Of a DNA stretch of 64,000 nucleotides, positions 52,635 through 60,715 are shown piece by piece. The stretch covers positions 26,151 to 90,150 of the forward strand of contig NZ_JAJIWP010000008.1 of the NCBI RefSeq assembly GCF_020880975.1. Direction: 5' to 3'. This stretch comes from Mucilaginibacter sp. UR6-1 (GTDB lineage Bacteria; Bacteroidota; Bacteroidia; Sphingobacteriales; Sphingobacteriaceae). The first letter of the stretch is position 1; the number at the start of each line of letters is the position of its first letter. The translations under genes and the position numbers were made by a program. The notes beneath the pieces are model-generated. The model worked only from the letters and a program-made list of their open reading frames with translations, ran no database searches and was not told the DNA's origin.

Positions 52635-53342
52635 TTAACGAAATAGCAGAAAAATGGTTGGTTTTTTATGCAGGTCGGGCGGTTGTTTTTTCCAATCAGC
52701 CAACGTTTTGGTGGCTATCATTTCATCAACACCGGTAATATTGCAGGCAATGCAAAGCAGTGTTTTTGGGTTGCCGCTTTTTAATATCTCCTCAAGCATG
52801 GGGTTGTTACGAAAGGGCGTTTCAATAAACATCTGGGTTTGTTTATTACGTTCGGCCAAAGCCTCTAACTCCTTAATGCGTTTAGCACGTTCTACCTTAT
52901 CAATAGGCAAATAACCATGAAATGTAAAGCTTTGCCCGCTAAAGCCTGATGCCATTAGTGCCAATAAAATAGAGCTCGGGCCAACCAGCGGAACCACCTT
53001 TATGCCTTTACGATGCGCTTCGGCTACAACGTCGGCACCAGGGTCGGCAATGCCGGGGCAGCCTGCCTCGCTCATCAAACCAACATCATTACCGGCTAAA
53101 AGGCCTTTAAAAAAATCATTGTTCAGCTTATCCCGGTTGTGCTTCCCATAATCATGTATAATGAGTTCGCTTTGCGGGGTTTTTAACCCGGCCTCTTTTA
53201 AGCAGCGGCGGGCGGTTTTTTCATTCTCAACAATATATTCCTTTATATTGTTGATAGTATCAACCAGGTATGGTGTGAATGATTTGGCCGAGGCATCATC
53301 GGCAAGGGGTACGGGTATTAAATAAAGCGTTCCTGCAGGCAT
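52635..53342 (-). CDS. SAM-dependent methyltransferase, tetrapyrrole-methylase (RsmI-like) fold
   Basis: The 235-residue protein begins with AGTLYLIPVPLADD and contains SEAGCPGIADPGADVV and VPLVGPSSILLALMASGF, the SAM-binding pattern of the RsmI/CbiE fold. RsmI methylates the ribose of C1402 in 16S rRNA. This form is shorter than RsmI (about 280) and lacks its C-terminal part, and Bacteroidota often carry it beside a full RsmI. A separate role is therefore possible. It is transcribed leftward with the monooxygenase. Confidence 0.85.
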   Translation of the reverse strand: MPAGTLYLIPVPLADDASAKSFTPYLVDTINNIKEYIVENEKTARRCLKEAGLKTPQSELIIHDYGKHNRDKLNNDFFKGLLAGNDVGLMSEAGCPGIADPGADVVAEAHRKGIKVVPLVGPSSILLALMASGFSGQSFTFHGYLPIDKVERAKRIKELEALAERNKQTQMFIETPFRNNPMLEEILKSGNPKTLLCIACNITGVDEMIATKTLADWKKQPPDLHKKPTIFLLFR

Positions 53343-53388
53343 ATTGCAAAAATGGCTTTTTTATTTTAGATGTTGCGTAAAAAGTAAC

Positions 53389-53961
53389 TCAGTGAGAACG
53401 GTCCCACCCGATGTAGTCTATTAGCCACTTATCATTTTCTTTGGTTAGCGTAAATATCATGCACACGTATCGGGTAAAAGTATAAGCAGCCATGGCTTTA
53501 TCATCTATCACATACAGTTTGTGTAGTTTCATTTTGTTCAAATTATCCAACACATCTTCAGGCTCCATATTTTTTAGTACCAGATCAAAATCAAGCCCAT
53601 TGATCTTGATCAGTTCACTTGTTAATTTAAAGCCTTCAAGTTCTTTATCAACTTCCTTAAAATGTTCACGATGGGTATTCAGATAAGCGGGTGATACGTA
53701 GCCGCTGCTGTTTAAATGAGCAAGATAGGTTTCAACGCCATCCCAGTTTATGGATGGCCGGGTAGTGCTGTCAGGCGCTCCTCCTTTAATTAATCTGTAA
53801 TGAACAGTTGTGTCATGACCTTTTACTTTATACCATTTTAAAAAGCCGTGTACTGCAGATAATATTTGCTGTTGATTTACCTGCGAATTTGTGCCTGGCT
53901 TTTGCGCCGAACAATAGTTTAAATTGAATAATATGAAGATGATAAAGGCAAGTTTTTTCAT
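53389..53961 (-). CDS. Exported protein of unknown function (DUF3828-like)
   Basis: The 190-residue product has a signal peptide ending in YCSAQ and a helical-and-strand domain with FLKWYKVKGHDTT near the start and ENDKWLIDYIGWD at the end. This agrees weakly with DUF3828-like NTF2-related periplasmic proteins. No catalytic site is visible. It follows the next gene upstream (53971) by nine bases, so the two are probably transcribed together. Confidence 0.65.
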   Translation of the reverse strand: MKKLAFIIFILFNLNYCSAQKPGTNSQVNQQQILSAVHGFLKWYKVKGHDTTVHYRLIKGGAPDSTTRPSINWDGVETYLAHLNSSGYVSPAYLNTHREHFKEVDKELEGFKLTSELIKINGLDFDLVLKNMEPEDVLDNLNKMKLHKLYVIDDKAMAAYTFTRYVCMIFTLTKENDKWLIDYIGWDRSH

Positions 53962-53970
53962 GGTGCTTTA

Positions 53971-54582
53971 TCAATCACATATTTCAACCAACCGGGTAAC
54001 AAACTCAGCCATGTGAATGGCTTTTTGGCCCGTTATGGGTTTGCGATTACCAATGAGGAGTGTATGATCGGCCACCTCAATAATAAGATCATCCTCCCGT
54101 ATATCCATCACCGCGTTTCTAAAATCGCGGGTAATGCCGGCAATTGCCTTTGGCTTGTCATTAGCCAGCACGTAAAAGGTATTGCTAAAGGCTTTGTCTT
54201 CCTTAAAATCTATCTCTAAGGGAAAAACAAGTTCAAATAGTTTATCAGTAAACGTTTCACGCCTGATCTTTACCCTGCCTAAATTATGTTTAAGGTAAGC
54301 CAGTCCCCAGGTTTGGTTTTCTCGGTGTTCTGTAATTTCTCCGGTAGTGCTTTGGCTTTTAACACAGGCTTCAATAAAAAGTATGTAACAGCGGTCATTC
54401 TCAGTATTAATTACATAAGAGCTTTGCAGCTCAAACGACGAATACTGTTTAAATACTTCAAAATTGTTCAACTGAAAATCAATGTATCCGGTCGGTTCAA
54501 TAGCAAACTCCTGCTTCAGCAATTGATAAGTTTCGCTAAAGCTGTCATTATGTGATCCGGTGATGTCGGTTGTCAGTTCCAT
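53971..54582 (-). CDS. Cytosolic protein of unknown function
   Basis: The 203-residue product has no signal peptide, no membrane segment and no family I recognise. It is acidic with alternating strands (for example TWGLAYLKHNLGRVKIRR) and a tail helix (KAIHMAEFVTRLVEICD). The start is at 54582, 26 bases downstream of the aminotransferase stop codon. It lies nine bases upstream of the exported protein gene. Function is not inferable from sequence alone. Confidence 0.7.
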   Translation of the reverse strand: MELTTDITGSHNDSFSETYQLLKQEFAIEPTGYIDFQLNNFEVFKQYSSFELQSSYVINTENDRCYILFIEACVKSQSTTGEITEHRENQTWGLAYLKHNLGRVKIRRETFTDKLFELVFPLEIDFKEDKAFSNTFYVLANDKPKAIAGITRDFRNAVMDIREDDLIIEVADHTLLIGNRKPITGQKAIHMAEFVTRLVEICD

Positions 54583-54608
54583 TCAGTTGAACAATTTATG
54601 AATGTATA

Positions 54609-55868
54609 TTAGCTCAATTTCTCTAATGCTGCCTTAATTCTTGGTATGGTCAGTTTAATATCCTCGTTGGTAATAGTACCTACTGACGCACGGAACCAGG
54701 CCTCATCCTCCCCGGTGCCAAATGCCGAGAATGGTACTAAAGCAATACCAGCGTTTTTAATCAGGTAAAAATTAATATCGGTAGCGGTTTCAAGCACTTT
54801 ACCTTCGGGCGTGGTTTTACCAAAATAGTCAACCTTTATGGTCAGGTAAATGGCGCCCATCGGCTCAATGGCATCTACACTAAAGCCTTCGCTTTTTAAT
54901 TGCTGAAAGCCTTGGTACAAGCTGGTAAGGCTGGCCTGTACATTGCCCTTTATATCGGTAAGGTAAGTATCAACAGCGTTATTATCGGCTAAGAAGTGTG
55001 CCATAGCCACCTGTTCAGCCTTTGGTGCCCAGGCACCCATGTGGCCAACAATGGCCTTCATGTTATTTACTATAGCCGCCGGACCAAAACCCCAGCCTAC
55101 ACGTACACCGGTTGCCGCAAAGCATTTTGAGCCGCCGTCAACAAAAATGGTATAATCGCGCAATTCGGGGCGCAGAGTTACCGGGTTATAGTGTTTATGT
55201 TCACCAAAGGTTAGTTGCGAGTAGATCTGATCGTACAACAGGTATAGCGGTTTTTCACCTTCTGCACGGGTCTTGTTTTCTTCGATCACCATATCGCATA
55301 TTTCCTCAAGGGCTTCCTTACCAAACATGGTGCCTGTAGGGTTAAGCGGTGAACACAAAGCCAGTAATGCCGCGCCTTTAATATGCGGACGAAGCTCATC
55401 TGCCGTTGGCATAAAATTATTTTCGGGCAGGGTTGCTATCATTACACCGTTAGCGGTCAGCAGGTCGCAGTAATGATTATTGTTCCATGATGGCGTAGGG
55501 AATACTACTTTTTCACCCGGATTTACAACTGCCAGGTAAATAGAGTAGATCAGCGGGCGTGACCCGCCCGAAATAATGATCTCGTTAGCGGCGGCATATT
55601 CCAAACCGTAACGTTCACTCAAAAATTTGGATACGCTTTGGCGCAGGTCAAGTACGCCATCTGCCGGTGGATAGTTGGTTTGATTTTGGTTATAAGCTTC
55701 AATAATGCCCTGCTTTAATTGTGCAGGTATGGGGTATATGTTCGAGTCGAAATCGCCAATAGTGAGGTTGGCAATATTCTCGCCGCGACGTTTTAATTCG
55801 TTTATTTCAGCAGCAATTTTAATGATCTCAGATCCGCGCAGGTTTTGCGCTAACAACGATGAACTCAT
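54609..55868 (-). CDS. PLP-dependent aminotransferase, class I/II
   Basis: The 419-residue protein has a fold-type I aminotransferase domain: YPPADGVLDLRQSVSKFL in the N-terminal part, ALCSPLNPTG at the cofactor Asn, and the Schiff-base Lys in GGSKCFAATGVRVGW. Members with this architecture use aspartate, aromatic or branched-chain amino acids; the substrate is not clear. It is preceded by an exact -7 element. It heads a leftward run with the two unknown genes. Confidence 0.93.
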   Translation of the reverse strand: MSSSLLAQNLRGSEIIKIAAEINELKRRGENIANLTIGDFDSNIYPIPAQLKQGIIEAYNQNQTNYPPADGVLDLRQSVSKFLSERYGLEYAAANEIIISGGSRPLIYSIYLAVVNPGEKVVFPTPSWNNNHYCDLLTANGVMIATLPENNFMPTADELRPHIKGAALLALCSPLNPTGTMFGKEALEEICDMVIEENKTRAEGEKPLYLLYDQIYSQLTFGEHKHYNPVTLRPELRDYTIFVDGGSKCFAATGVRVGWGFGPAAIVNNMKAIVGHMGAWAPKAEQVAMAHFLADNNAVDTYLTDIKGNVQASLTSLYQGFQQLKSEGFSVDAIEPMGAIYLTIKVDYFGKTTPEGKVLETATDINFYLIKNAGIALVPFSAFGTGEDEAWFRASVGTITNEDIKLTIPRIKAALEKLS

Positions 55869-55891
55869 GGTATAATAATTTAGAAACGTGG

Positions 55892-55899
55892 CAAATATA
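55892..55899 (-). promoter_or_regulatory. -7 element of the aminotransferase promoter
   Basis: TATATTTG on the minus strand matches TAnnTTTG and lies 23 bases before the ATG at 55868. The -33 element was not found at the usual spacing. Confidence 0.55.
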
Positions 55900-55907
55900 A
55901 AGTAAAT

Positions 55908-55943
55908 AAAAAAGCGGTTGAGTATTAGTCAACCGCTTTTTTT
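55908..55943 (-). terminator. Terminator of the desaturase gene
   Basis: AAAGCGGTTG (55911-55920) pairs with CAACCGCTTT (55930-55939), with A/T extension and a 9-base loop. It is symmetrical, so it could stop both leftward transcription from the desaturase and any rightward transcription. Confidence 0.9.
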
Positions 55944-55947
55944 ATAG

Positions 55948-56685
55948 TTAAGCCACAACGGGCTTTCGTAATTTTATTATCCGTACCCAATGCATAAATT
56001 TCATAACCGGGTAAACAGGGTCAACTTCAAACCATTTGGCGCCAAAGTTGGCTTTGTTAGGATGGCGGTGATGATTATTTTGAAATAATTCGCCCAGCAT
56101 CAAAAAGTCAAACGGGGTTGAGTTTTTTGATTTGTCGCCGTTATCAAAGTTTGAGTAACCGTATTTATGGCCGCACCAGTTAACAATAGCGCCATGTATA
56201 GGCCCCATTAAAAAGTGAATAGGCAATAGCAAAAACATCCACCATGCAGTAGCAAAGGTGATATAGAACCAGGTGTAGAACGCGATGAAGAACAAGCGCG
56301 AAACGATGGTTGAACCCCAGCGATCGATCAATGTCCACTCCGGGCAATAACCGTTAAACCGGTGCTCAGGTTCTTTTAGCCTCCTTACGTGTTCGCCATA
56401 GGTTTTTGATGTGTAGTACATCATCTGGAACACATCCCTGAAAAAGTGCGGCGAATGCGGATCTTTCTCCGTATCACTGTAAGCATGGTGCTCACGGTGC
56501 ATTAAGGCATAGGCACGCGGGTTAAGGAATGATGACCCCTGGAATATAAAGGTCAGGAAATGAAAAATGCGCTCATTTACCTTATGCGTGCTGAACATGC
56601 GGTGCGATGCATAGCGGTGCAGATAAAAGGTCTGGAAAAATAAAGACAAGAACCAGTGCGCTAAAAAGAAAATTAATATATACAC
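55948..56685 (-). CDS. Membrane acyl-lipid/acyl-CoA desaturase
   Basis: The 245-residue protein has about four membrane segments and three histidine boxes of the desaturase family: HRYASH (residues 23-28), HREHH (63-67) and QNNHHRHP near the C-terminus. These bind the diiron centre. It should introduce a double bond into a fatty acyl chain, most often at carbon 9. In this short form the electron donor is separate. It lies in its own unit, with a terminator on each side. Confidence 0.93.
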   Translation of the reverse strand: MYILIFFLAHWFLSLFFQTFYLHRYASHRMFSTHKVNERIFHFLTFIFQGSSFLNPRAYALMHREHHAYSDTEKDPHSPHFFRDVFQMMYYTSKTYGEHVRRLKEPEHRFNGYCPEWTLIDRWGSTIVSRLFFIAFYTWFYITFATAWWMFLLLPIHFLMGPIHGAIVNWCGHKYGYSNFDNGDKSKNSTPFDFLMLGELFQNNHHRHPNKANFGAKWFEVDPVYPVMKFMHWVRIIKLRKPVVA

Positions 56686-56784
56686 GTATTGTTATTATGG
56701 ATGAAAATGAACGGTTTAATACGCCGCGAAGTTACGGTTTATATCAGCGTTTATTTTAAAATATTTACTTTTATATAAACAGTA

Positions 56785-56819
56785 AAAAGGCCGCTTTATT
56801 TTAGCTAAAGTGGCCTTTT
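56785..56819 (-). terminator. Terminator of the DUF2383 gene
   Basis: AAAAGGCCGCTTT (56785-56797) pairs with AAAGTGGCCTTTT (56807-56819) with one G-T pair and a 9-base loop. It is 24 bases past the stop of the DUF2383 gene, and symmetrical enough to work in either direction. Confidence 0.9.
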
Positions 56820-56842
56820 ATTATATTATTTTATGATGATGC

Positions 56843-57298
56843 TTACACGGCACTATCGCGCAGGGCCTTGATTTTATCGTGGCCTTCGTTTATTTTTTGT
56901 TGCTGCTGTACCAGTATTTCGCTCACATCCGCCGGTAAAACATTGCCGGCAAGTGCTTCAGTGTAAGCCTTTTTTATGGCATCTTCGCCACGCTCACATT
57001 CCTGCAAAATACTTTTACGGTTTTGCCCTGTAAAGGTGGCCTTAACGTCAAGCCAGGTACGGTGCAATGTGCCGGTTATGGTGTTGCCGGTTTCGGGTTT
57101 GTCGCCAAGCAATGCAACAGCGGCAGTAAGCTCCTGCACGTGGGTGCGGCTATCTTTGGTAAACAAGGTAAACAGGTTACGCAGGTCAAGATCATCGGCG
57201 CTCAACTCTTTGCTGGCGCGTTCAAAGCCTTCAATACGGTCGTTGTTTATTTGTATCAGGTCGTTGAGTATCTCAACTGATTTTTCAATGGTTGCCAT
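56843..57298 (-). CDS. DUF2383 four-helix-bundle protein (PA2169 family)
   Basis: The start is placed at 57298 (MATIEKSVEILNDLIQINNDR), as the eight codons before it are not conserved in this family. The 151-residue protein is all helical with the family's first-helix pattern EKSVEILNDLIQI and later LRNLFTLF, fitting the ferritin-like DUF2383. It might bind iron but the E-x-x-H residues are not clear. The role is unknown, possibly stress-related. It is followed by a terminator at 56785. Confidence 0.8.
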   Translation of the reverse strand: MATIEKSVEILNDLIQINNDRIEGFERASKELSADDLDLRNLFTLFTKDSRTHVQELTAAVALLGDKPETGNTITGTLHRTWLDVKATFTGQNRKSILQECERGEDAIKKAYTEALAGNVLPADVSEILVQQQQKINEGHDKIKALRDSAV

Positions 57299-57384
57299 AA
57301 TGTGTTTGTTAAAATATATCACTATAAGTTAATTTAATAACCCATAGCGATATATTTTGTTTGGAACATTATGATTACCAAGCC

Positions 57385-59349
57385 TTAAAACTCCGGACTA
57401 ACGGTATTATCAATATAGTTTGATGCTTTGATGCTATCACGCGTTTGCTCCTCAATCGCTTTTTTTAATTTTTGCTGATAGGCATCGCTTTTAAGATATA
57501 AATTTAATTTCTCGGTAGCCTTTTTTAATTCCTGCTGGTGCTGTTTCAGCGTAGGGTTGTTTTGATAGGCATTCATCTTTTGGCTAAGTAAACGCATATT
57601 GTCAGATTTCAGTGTAATGCTTTTTGATTGATAAGCCTGGCGCAGGCTGTCACTTAACGAGCGCATGGCTTCCTGTATGTGGCGGTAATTATCGCCTTGG
57701 TAATGGTCGCGCAGTTTTTGGCTCAGATCTTGCATTTGCTCCTGCTGTTGTTTTAACTTAGGCGAATTAGTGTAAGCTGATAGCTCTTTGCTTAACTTTT
57801 CAAGTTGTTTTGCCTGCTGCTCAAAAGCCGCGGTGCCCCATTTTAGTTTCTCTAATTTTTGGCCTTCCACTTCCAGCTTCTTTTCCACTTTTTTAAATTC
57901 AGGGCTATTGAAATAAACATCCATGTTTTTGCCGAGCGCCTCCATTTGTTTGTTCAGCCTATCCATTTCGGGGTCATTGCTTAGCTTTTCCATTTCAAGG
58001 CTCAGCTTTTCCTGCTTTTCGGTCAGTGCTTTTAGCGCAGGACTATTGTAGTAAGCATCCAGTTCTTTGCCATTTTTCTCCATCTCCTCACCAATGCGCT
58101 TAAACTCCGCGCTTTCATAAAACTTGCTTATAGCATCGCCGTGTTTACTTACTTCGGCACTCAATTTTTCAAGTTCCGGGTCATCCTCTATATTAACAGT
58201 TTTGCCTTTAATATGTACTATTTTGCTTTTGGTTGCAATCGGCTTTTTGGTTTTTACCATTCGTTTTTTTGCAGGCACGGTGTCACCTAACAGTTGCTGT
58301 ACAAATTCCGGCTTATCGGTATTAACAATAAGGGTGTTGTTTTTTATCTGCGGATTAAACCAGGCAATGCTGCCCAGGCTAAAGGCAAACAGCAGCAGCG
58401 CGGCCAATGTATGCCTTACGTTTATGGTCAATTTTTTTGTTGTCATGATACGTTCTATTCGGTTAAGTAATAAGTGTTTTTTGCCGGTGGCGGCAAGCGC
58501 CAGTTGCAGGGTATTTTGCTTTTGTTGTTCAAGTTTTAACAGTGCGCGGGCATATATCAGTGGTTCGCCGGTTATGGTTACCACTTCATCATCGCAGCAA
58601 TTTTCGCGTTCGGTATTAATGTGGCGGTTAATCAGCATGGCAAAAGGGTTGTAGAAAAGCATCACCCCGATAATTTGCTGTATCATATTCAGCAGATAAT
58701 CGTTTCGCTTAATGTGGGCAAGCTCATGCAGTAATATGGCCTCCACCTCGGCAGTCGAAAGATTATTAGCAATGCCGATGGGTAATAATACAATAGGTTT
58801 CAGAGGCCCGATCATACCCGGTACATCTACCATTTCGCTAAAATAAACGCTCACCTTTTTGCTGAGTTTTAGTGTGCCGCTAAGTTGAGTAACCACCCGG
58901 TCAAAGCCGCTCGCTTCAATCAACGATTGCTTAACCTGCACTATATTGCGCCATGCAAAACACAGTTTAAGAGTATTGAACAGCAGGCCCGCCATATATA
59001 CTACCGCTATGTAAGGGAGGTATTTTTCGAGCGCGTACTGATATTGGCGGTATGATTGCTCAGTAACATTAAGGTATTTTGGCAAGTAGGGTATCATACC
59101 GCCGGCCGGGCTGGCGGTATGCCAGTTTATTTGGGTTGCCTCGTTAGCCAGCGTTACCAAAAACCATACAGCCAGCATACCCATTGCGGTAAAGCTAAGG
59201 TTGTGTTTTTTAACCGGGGTTAAAGCAGGCAGAACGGCTAACAATAAGCGCAGTGCCAGGTAAACCAGCAAGCCTTGCCATAGCGAGTGTATAATGGTGA
59301 TCCCGAGTATCTGACTGATGTTTTGAACAAGCGTTTCCATAACGTTCAT
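57385..59349 (-). CDS. M56 (BlaR1/MecR1-like) membrane metalloprotease with 23-residue repeats
   Basis: The 654-residue protein has four membrane segments in its first half and the zinc motif HELAH at residues 208-212, as in BlaR1 and MecR1. Signal sensing leads to cleavage of the cognate BlaI repressor; the gene lies 3 bases after blaI. In place of a penicillin-binding sensor the C-terminal half (about 389-640) is a chain of about 11 units of 23 residues with a Y-x-[SN]-P-x-[FL]-K core. No beta-lactamase gene is nearby, so the trigger may not be beta-lactam. The second ATG (59340) is an alternative start. Confidence 0.92.
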   Translation of the reverse strand: MNVMETLVQNISQILGITIIHSLWQGLLVYLALRLLLAVLPALTPVKKHNLSFTAMGMLAVWFLVTLANEATQINWHTASPAGGMIPYLPKYLNVTEQSYRQYQYALEKYLPYIAVVYMAGLLFNTLKLCFAWRNIVQVKQSLIEASGFDRVVTQLSGTLKLSKKVSVYFSEMVDVPGMIGPLKPIVLLPIGIANNLSTAEVEAILLHELAHIKRNDYLLNMIQQIIGVMLFYNPFAMLINRHINTERENCCDDEVVTITGEPLIYARALLKLEQQKQNTLQLALAATGKKHLLLNRIERIMTTKKLTINVRHTLAALLLFAFSLGSIAWFNPQIKNNTLIVNTDKPEFVQQLLGDTVPAKKRMVKTKKPIATKSKIVHIKGKTVNIEDDPELEKLSAEVSKHGDAISKFYESAEFKRIGEEMEKNGKELDAYYNSPALKALTEKQEKLSLEMEKLSNDPEMDRLNKQMEALGKNMDVYFNSPEFKKVEKKLEVEGQKLEKLKWGTAAFEQQAKQLEKLSKELSAYTNSPKLKQQQEQMQDLSQKLRDHYQGDNYRHIQEAMRSLSDSLRQAYQSKSITLKSDNMRLLSQKMNAYQNNPTLKQHQQELKKATEKLNLYLKSDAYQQKLKKAIEEQTRDSIKASNYIDNTVSPEF

Positions 59350-59352
59350 TTA

Positions 59353-59724
59353 TTATTTTTCAAACTGATCGAGGTATTTTTTTATCGCGTCTATCTCTTC
59401 CTTTGATGTTTTGTGCTGGCCCAGTGCCTGCATCACTAAATCAGACGCGGAACCTTTAAACATCGTTGCAATAAATTTATCCAAAGCTGTTTTTTGTGCT
59501 TCCTCACGGCTAATGGCTGGTTTGTACAGGTGAGTTTTTGATGATGTATCGCGCGAAACCAAACCCTTTTCGTGCATTATCTGCATTAGTTTAAGGGTTG
59601 TAGTATAACCGGCATCCTTACTTTTTGAAAGCTCATCGTGCACATCGCGAACGGTGCATTCGCCTTTTGCCCACATCACCTGTAAAATTTCCAGTTCGCT
59701 TTCGGTTGGTTTTATATCACTCAT
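59353..59724 (-). CDS. BlaI/MecI-family repressor
   Basis: The 123-residue protein has the family's winged helix (ESELEILQVMWAKGECTVRDVHDEL and TTLKLMQIMHEKGLVSRD) and a C-terminal dimerisation helix. BlaI repressors bind inverted repeats and are cut by the partner M56 protease when a signal is sensed. Two TACGA-N6-TCGTA sites lie just upstream, one between the promoter elements, so it very likely represses its own operon. The conserved DNA-recognition and cleavage region are intact. Confidence 0.93.
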   Translation of the reverse strand: MSDIKPTESELEILQVMWAKGECTVRDVHDELSKSKDAGYTTTLKLMQIMHEKGLVSRDTSSKTHLYKPAISREEAQKTALDKFIATMFKGSASDLVMQALGQHKTSKEEIDAIKKYLDQFEK

Positions 59725-59733
59725 TTTATTATC

Positions 59734-59780
59734 TACGATTTTCTTCGTACAAATATCTACGATAGTTTTCGTAAATGCAA
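59734..59780 (-). promoter_or_regulatory. BlaI-type operator and promoter
   Basis: Two inverted repeats TACGA-N6-TCGTA lie at 59734-59749 and 59758-59773, with centres 24 bases apart. On the minus strand a TTG (59780-59778) and GATATTTG (59757-59750) form a likely -33/-7 pair with 20 bases between them. The upstream repeat falls in the spacer and the downstream one just past the -7 element, exactly where a repressor would block RNA polymerase. Confidence 0.8.
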
Positions 59781-59824
59781 TAGTTGTGATAAAAAAATGA
59801 AAATTTTTTAGAAAAGAATAGCCG

Positions 59825-60715
59825 TTATTTCAACGCGTCGTACTTTAAACCGTTCGATGGGTCGGTTTGCATCAATAGGTTATATGCGGCGGTGCGCTCC
59901 TGCTGCGGAGCTTTGCTGTAGATGGATACCAGCTCATTGCTCTTGGTAGTATAAAACACAACCGGCAGCATTGACCCTAAACGTTTACGATCAACCGAAG
60001 CCAGCGAGGGTAATAGCGCGTTTATGGCCTGCCTGCCTTTCACCACATTATCGGCCATCAGGTCGAGCCCGTTGCGATGATAATCGTACATAAAGTTGCG
60101 CAGGTTAATATATAAGCGGCTGTTTAGGTTCTCGGCCAGCCAGTAGCGGTTCAGGTTACTGTCAAACGCTTTCCATCCTCTGAATGATGCTGTTTGCGCG
60201 TTCACCACAATATTTTGCGCGGCAGAAAAAAATGCCGAACCACCCAGGCGCGAAAAGCTATCATAATCCATACCTACAATTACATAGGCATAAAAGGCCA
60301 TTACCGCGCTCAGGTTGCCTTGAAAATTTTGGTCGGTATAGTCAATAGTTTGCCCTTCGGTGTAGCTAAAATCAAAATCCCGGTCGTTAATGTTAAGCAA
60401 CGTGGTGGTATATGCCGAATTATATACCGGCCTTGATGCCTGCACCTGCAACTCCCCGCTAAAGTTGCTGGCTCCGTCCCAGGCGGTAACGTTCAGGGTA
60501 AAAGTGCATTCAATGCGTTCCTGCGGTAAAATAGCATCGGGTGTCCATTTACGGCCATTCAAAAAATCGCGCATGGCGGTTTCAAGCACATCAAATATGC
60601 GCTTATTGGTAACCTGTATGGTAGGGGTAAGCACCTGTACACGTGCGTTCAAGTCCTGGGCGTGGGTGGTCGCGCTCAAGCATATCAGTAATAATATGTA
60701 CAGGTATCTTATCAT
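59825..60715 (-). CDS. DUF4835 family exported protein (PorD-like)
   Basis: The 296-residue protein has a signal peptide (ending THAQ) and matches DUF4835, with VYNSAYTTTLLNINDRDFDF and GMDYDSFSRLGGSAFFSAAQ in the middle. DUF4835 proteins are associated with PorD of the type IX secretion system in some members; this is recalled and not checked. It starts in the last codons of coaBC (four-base overlap ATGA). The partner gene recN, usual next in this order, is not found downstream, where a divergent intergenic region and blaI follow. Confidence 0.82.
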   Translation of the reverse strand: MIRYLYILLLICLSATTHAQDLNARVQVLTPTIQVTNKRIFDVLETAMRDFLNGRKWTPDAILPQERIECTFTLNVTAWDGASNFSGELQVQASRPVYNSAYTTTLLNINDRDFDFSYTEGQTIDYTDQNFQGNLSAVMAFYAYVIVGMDYDSFSRLGGSAFFSAAQNIVVNAQTASFRGWKAFDSNLNRYWLAENLNSRLYINLRNFMYDYHRNGLDLMADNVVKGRQAINALLPSLASVDRKRLGSMLPVVFYTTKSNELVSIYSKAPQQERTAAYNLLMQTDPSNGLKYDALK

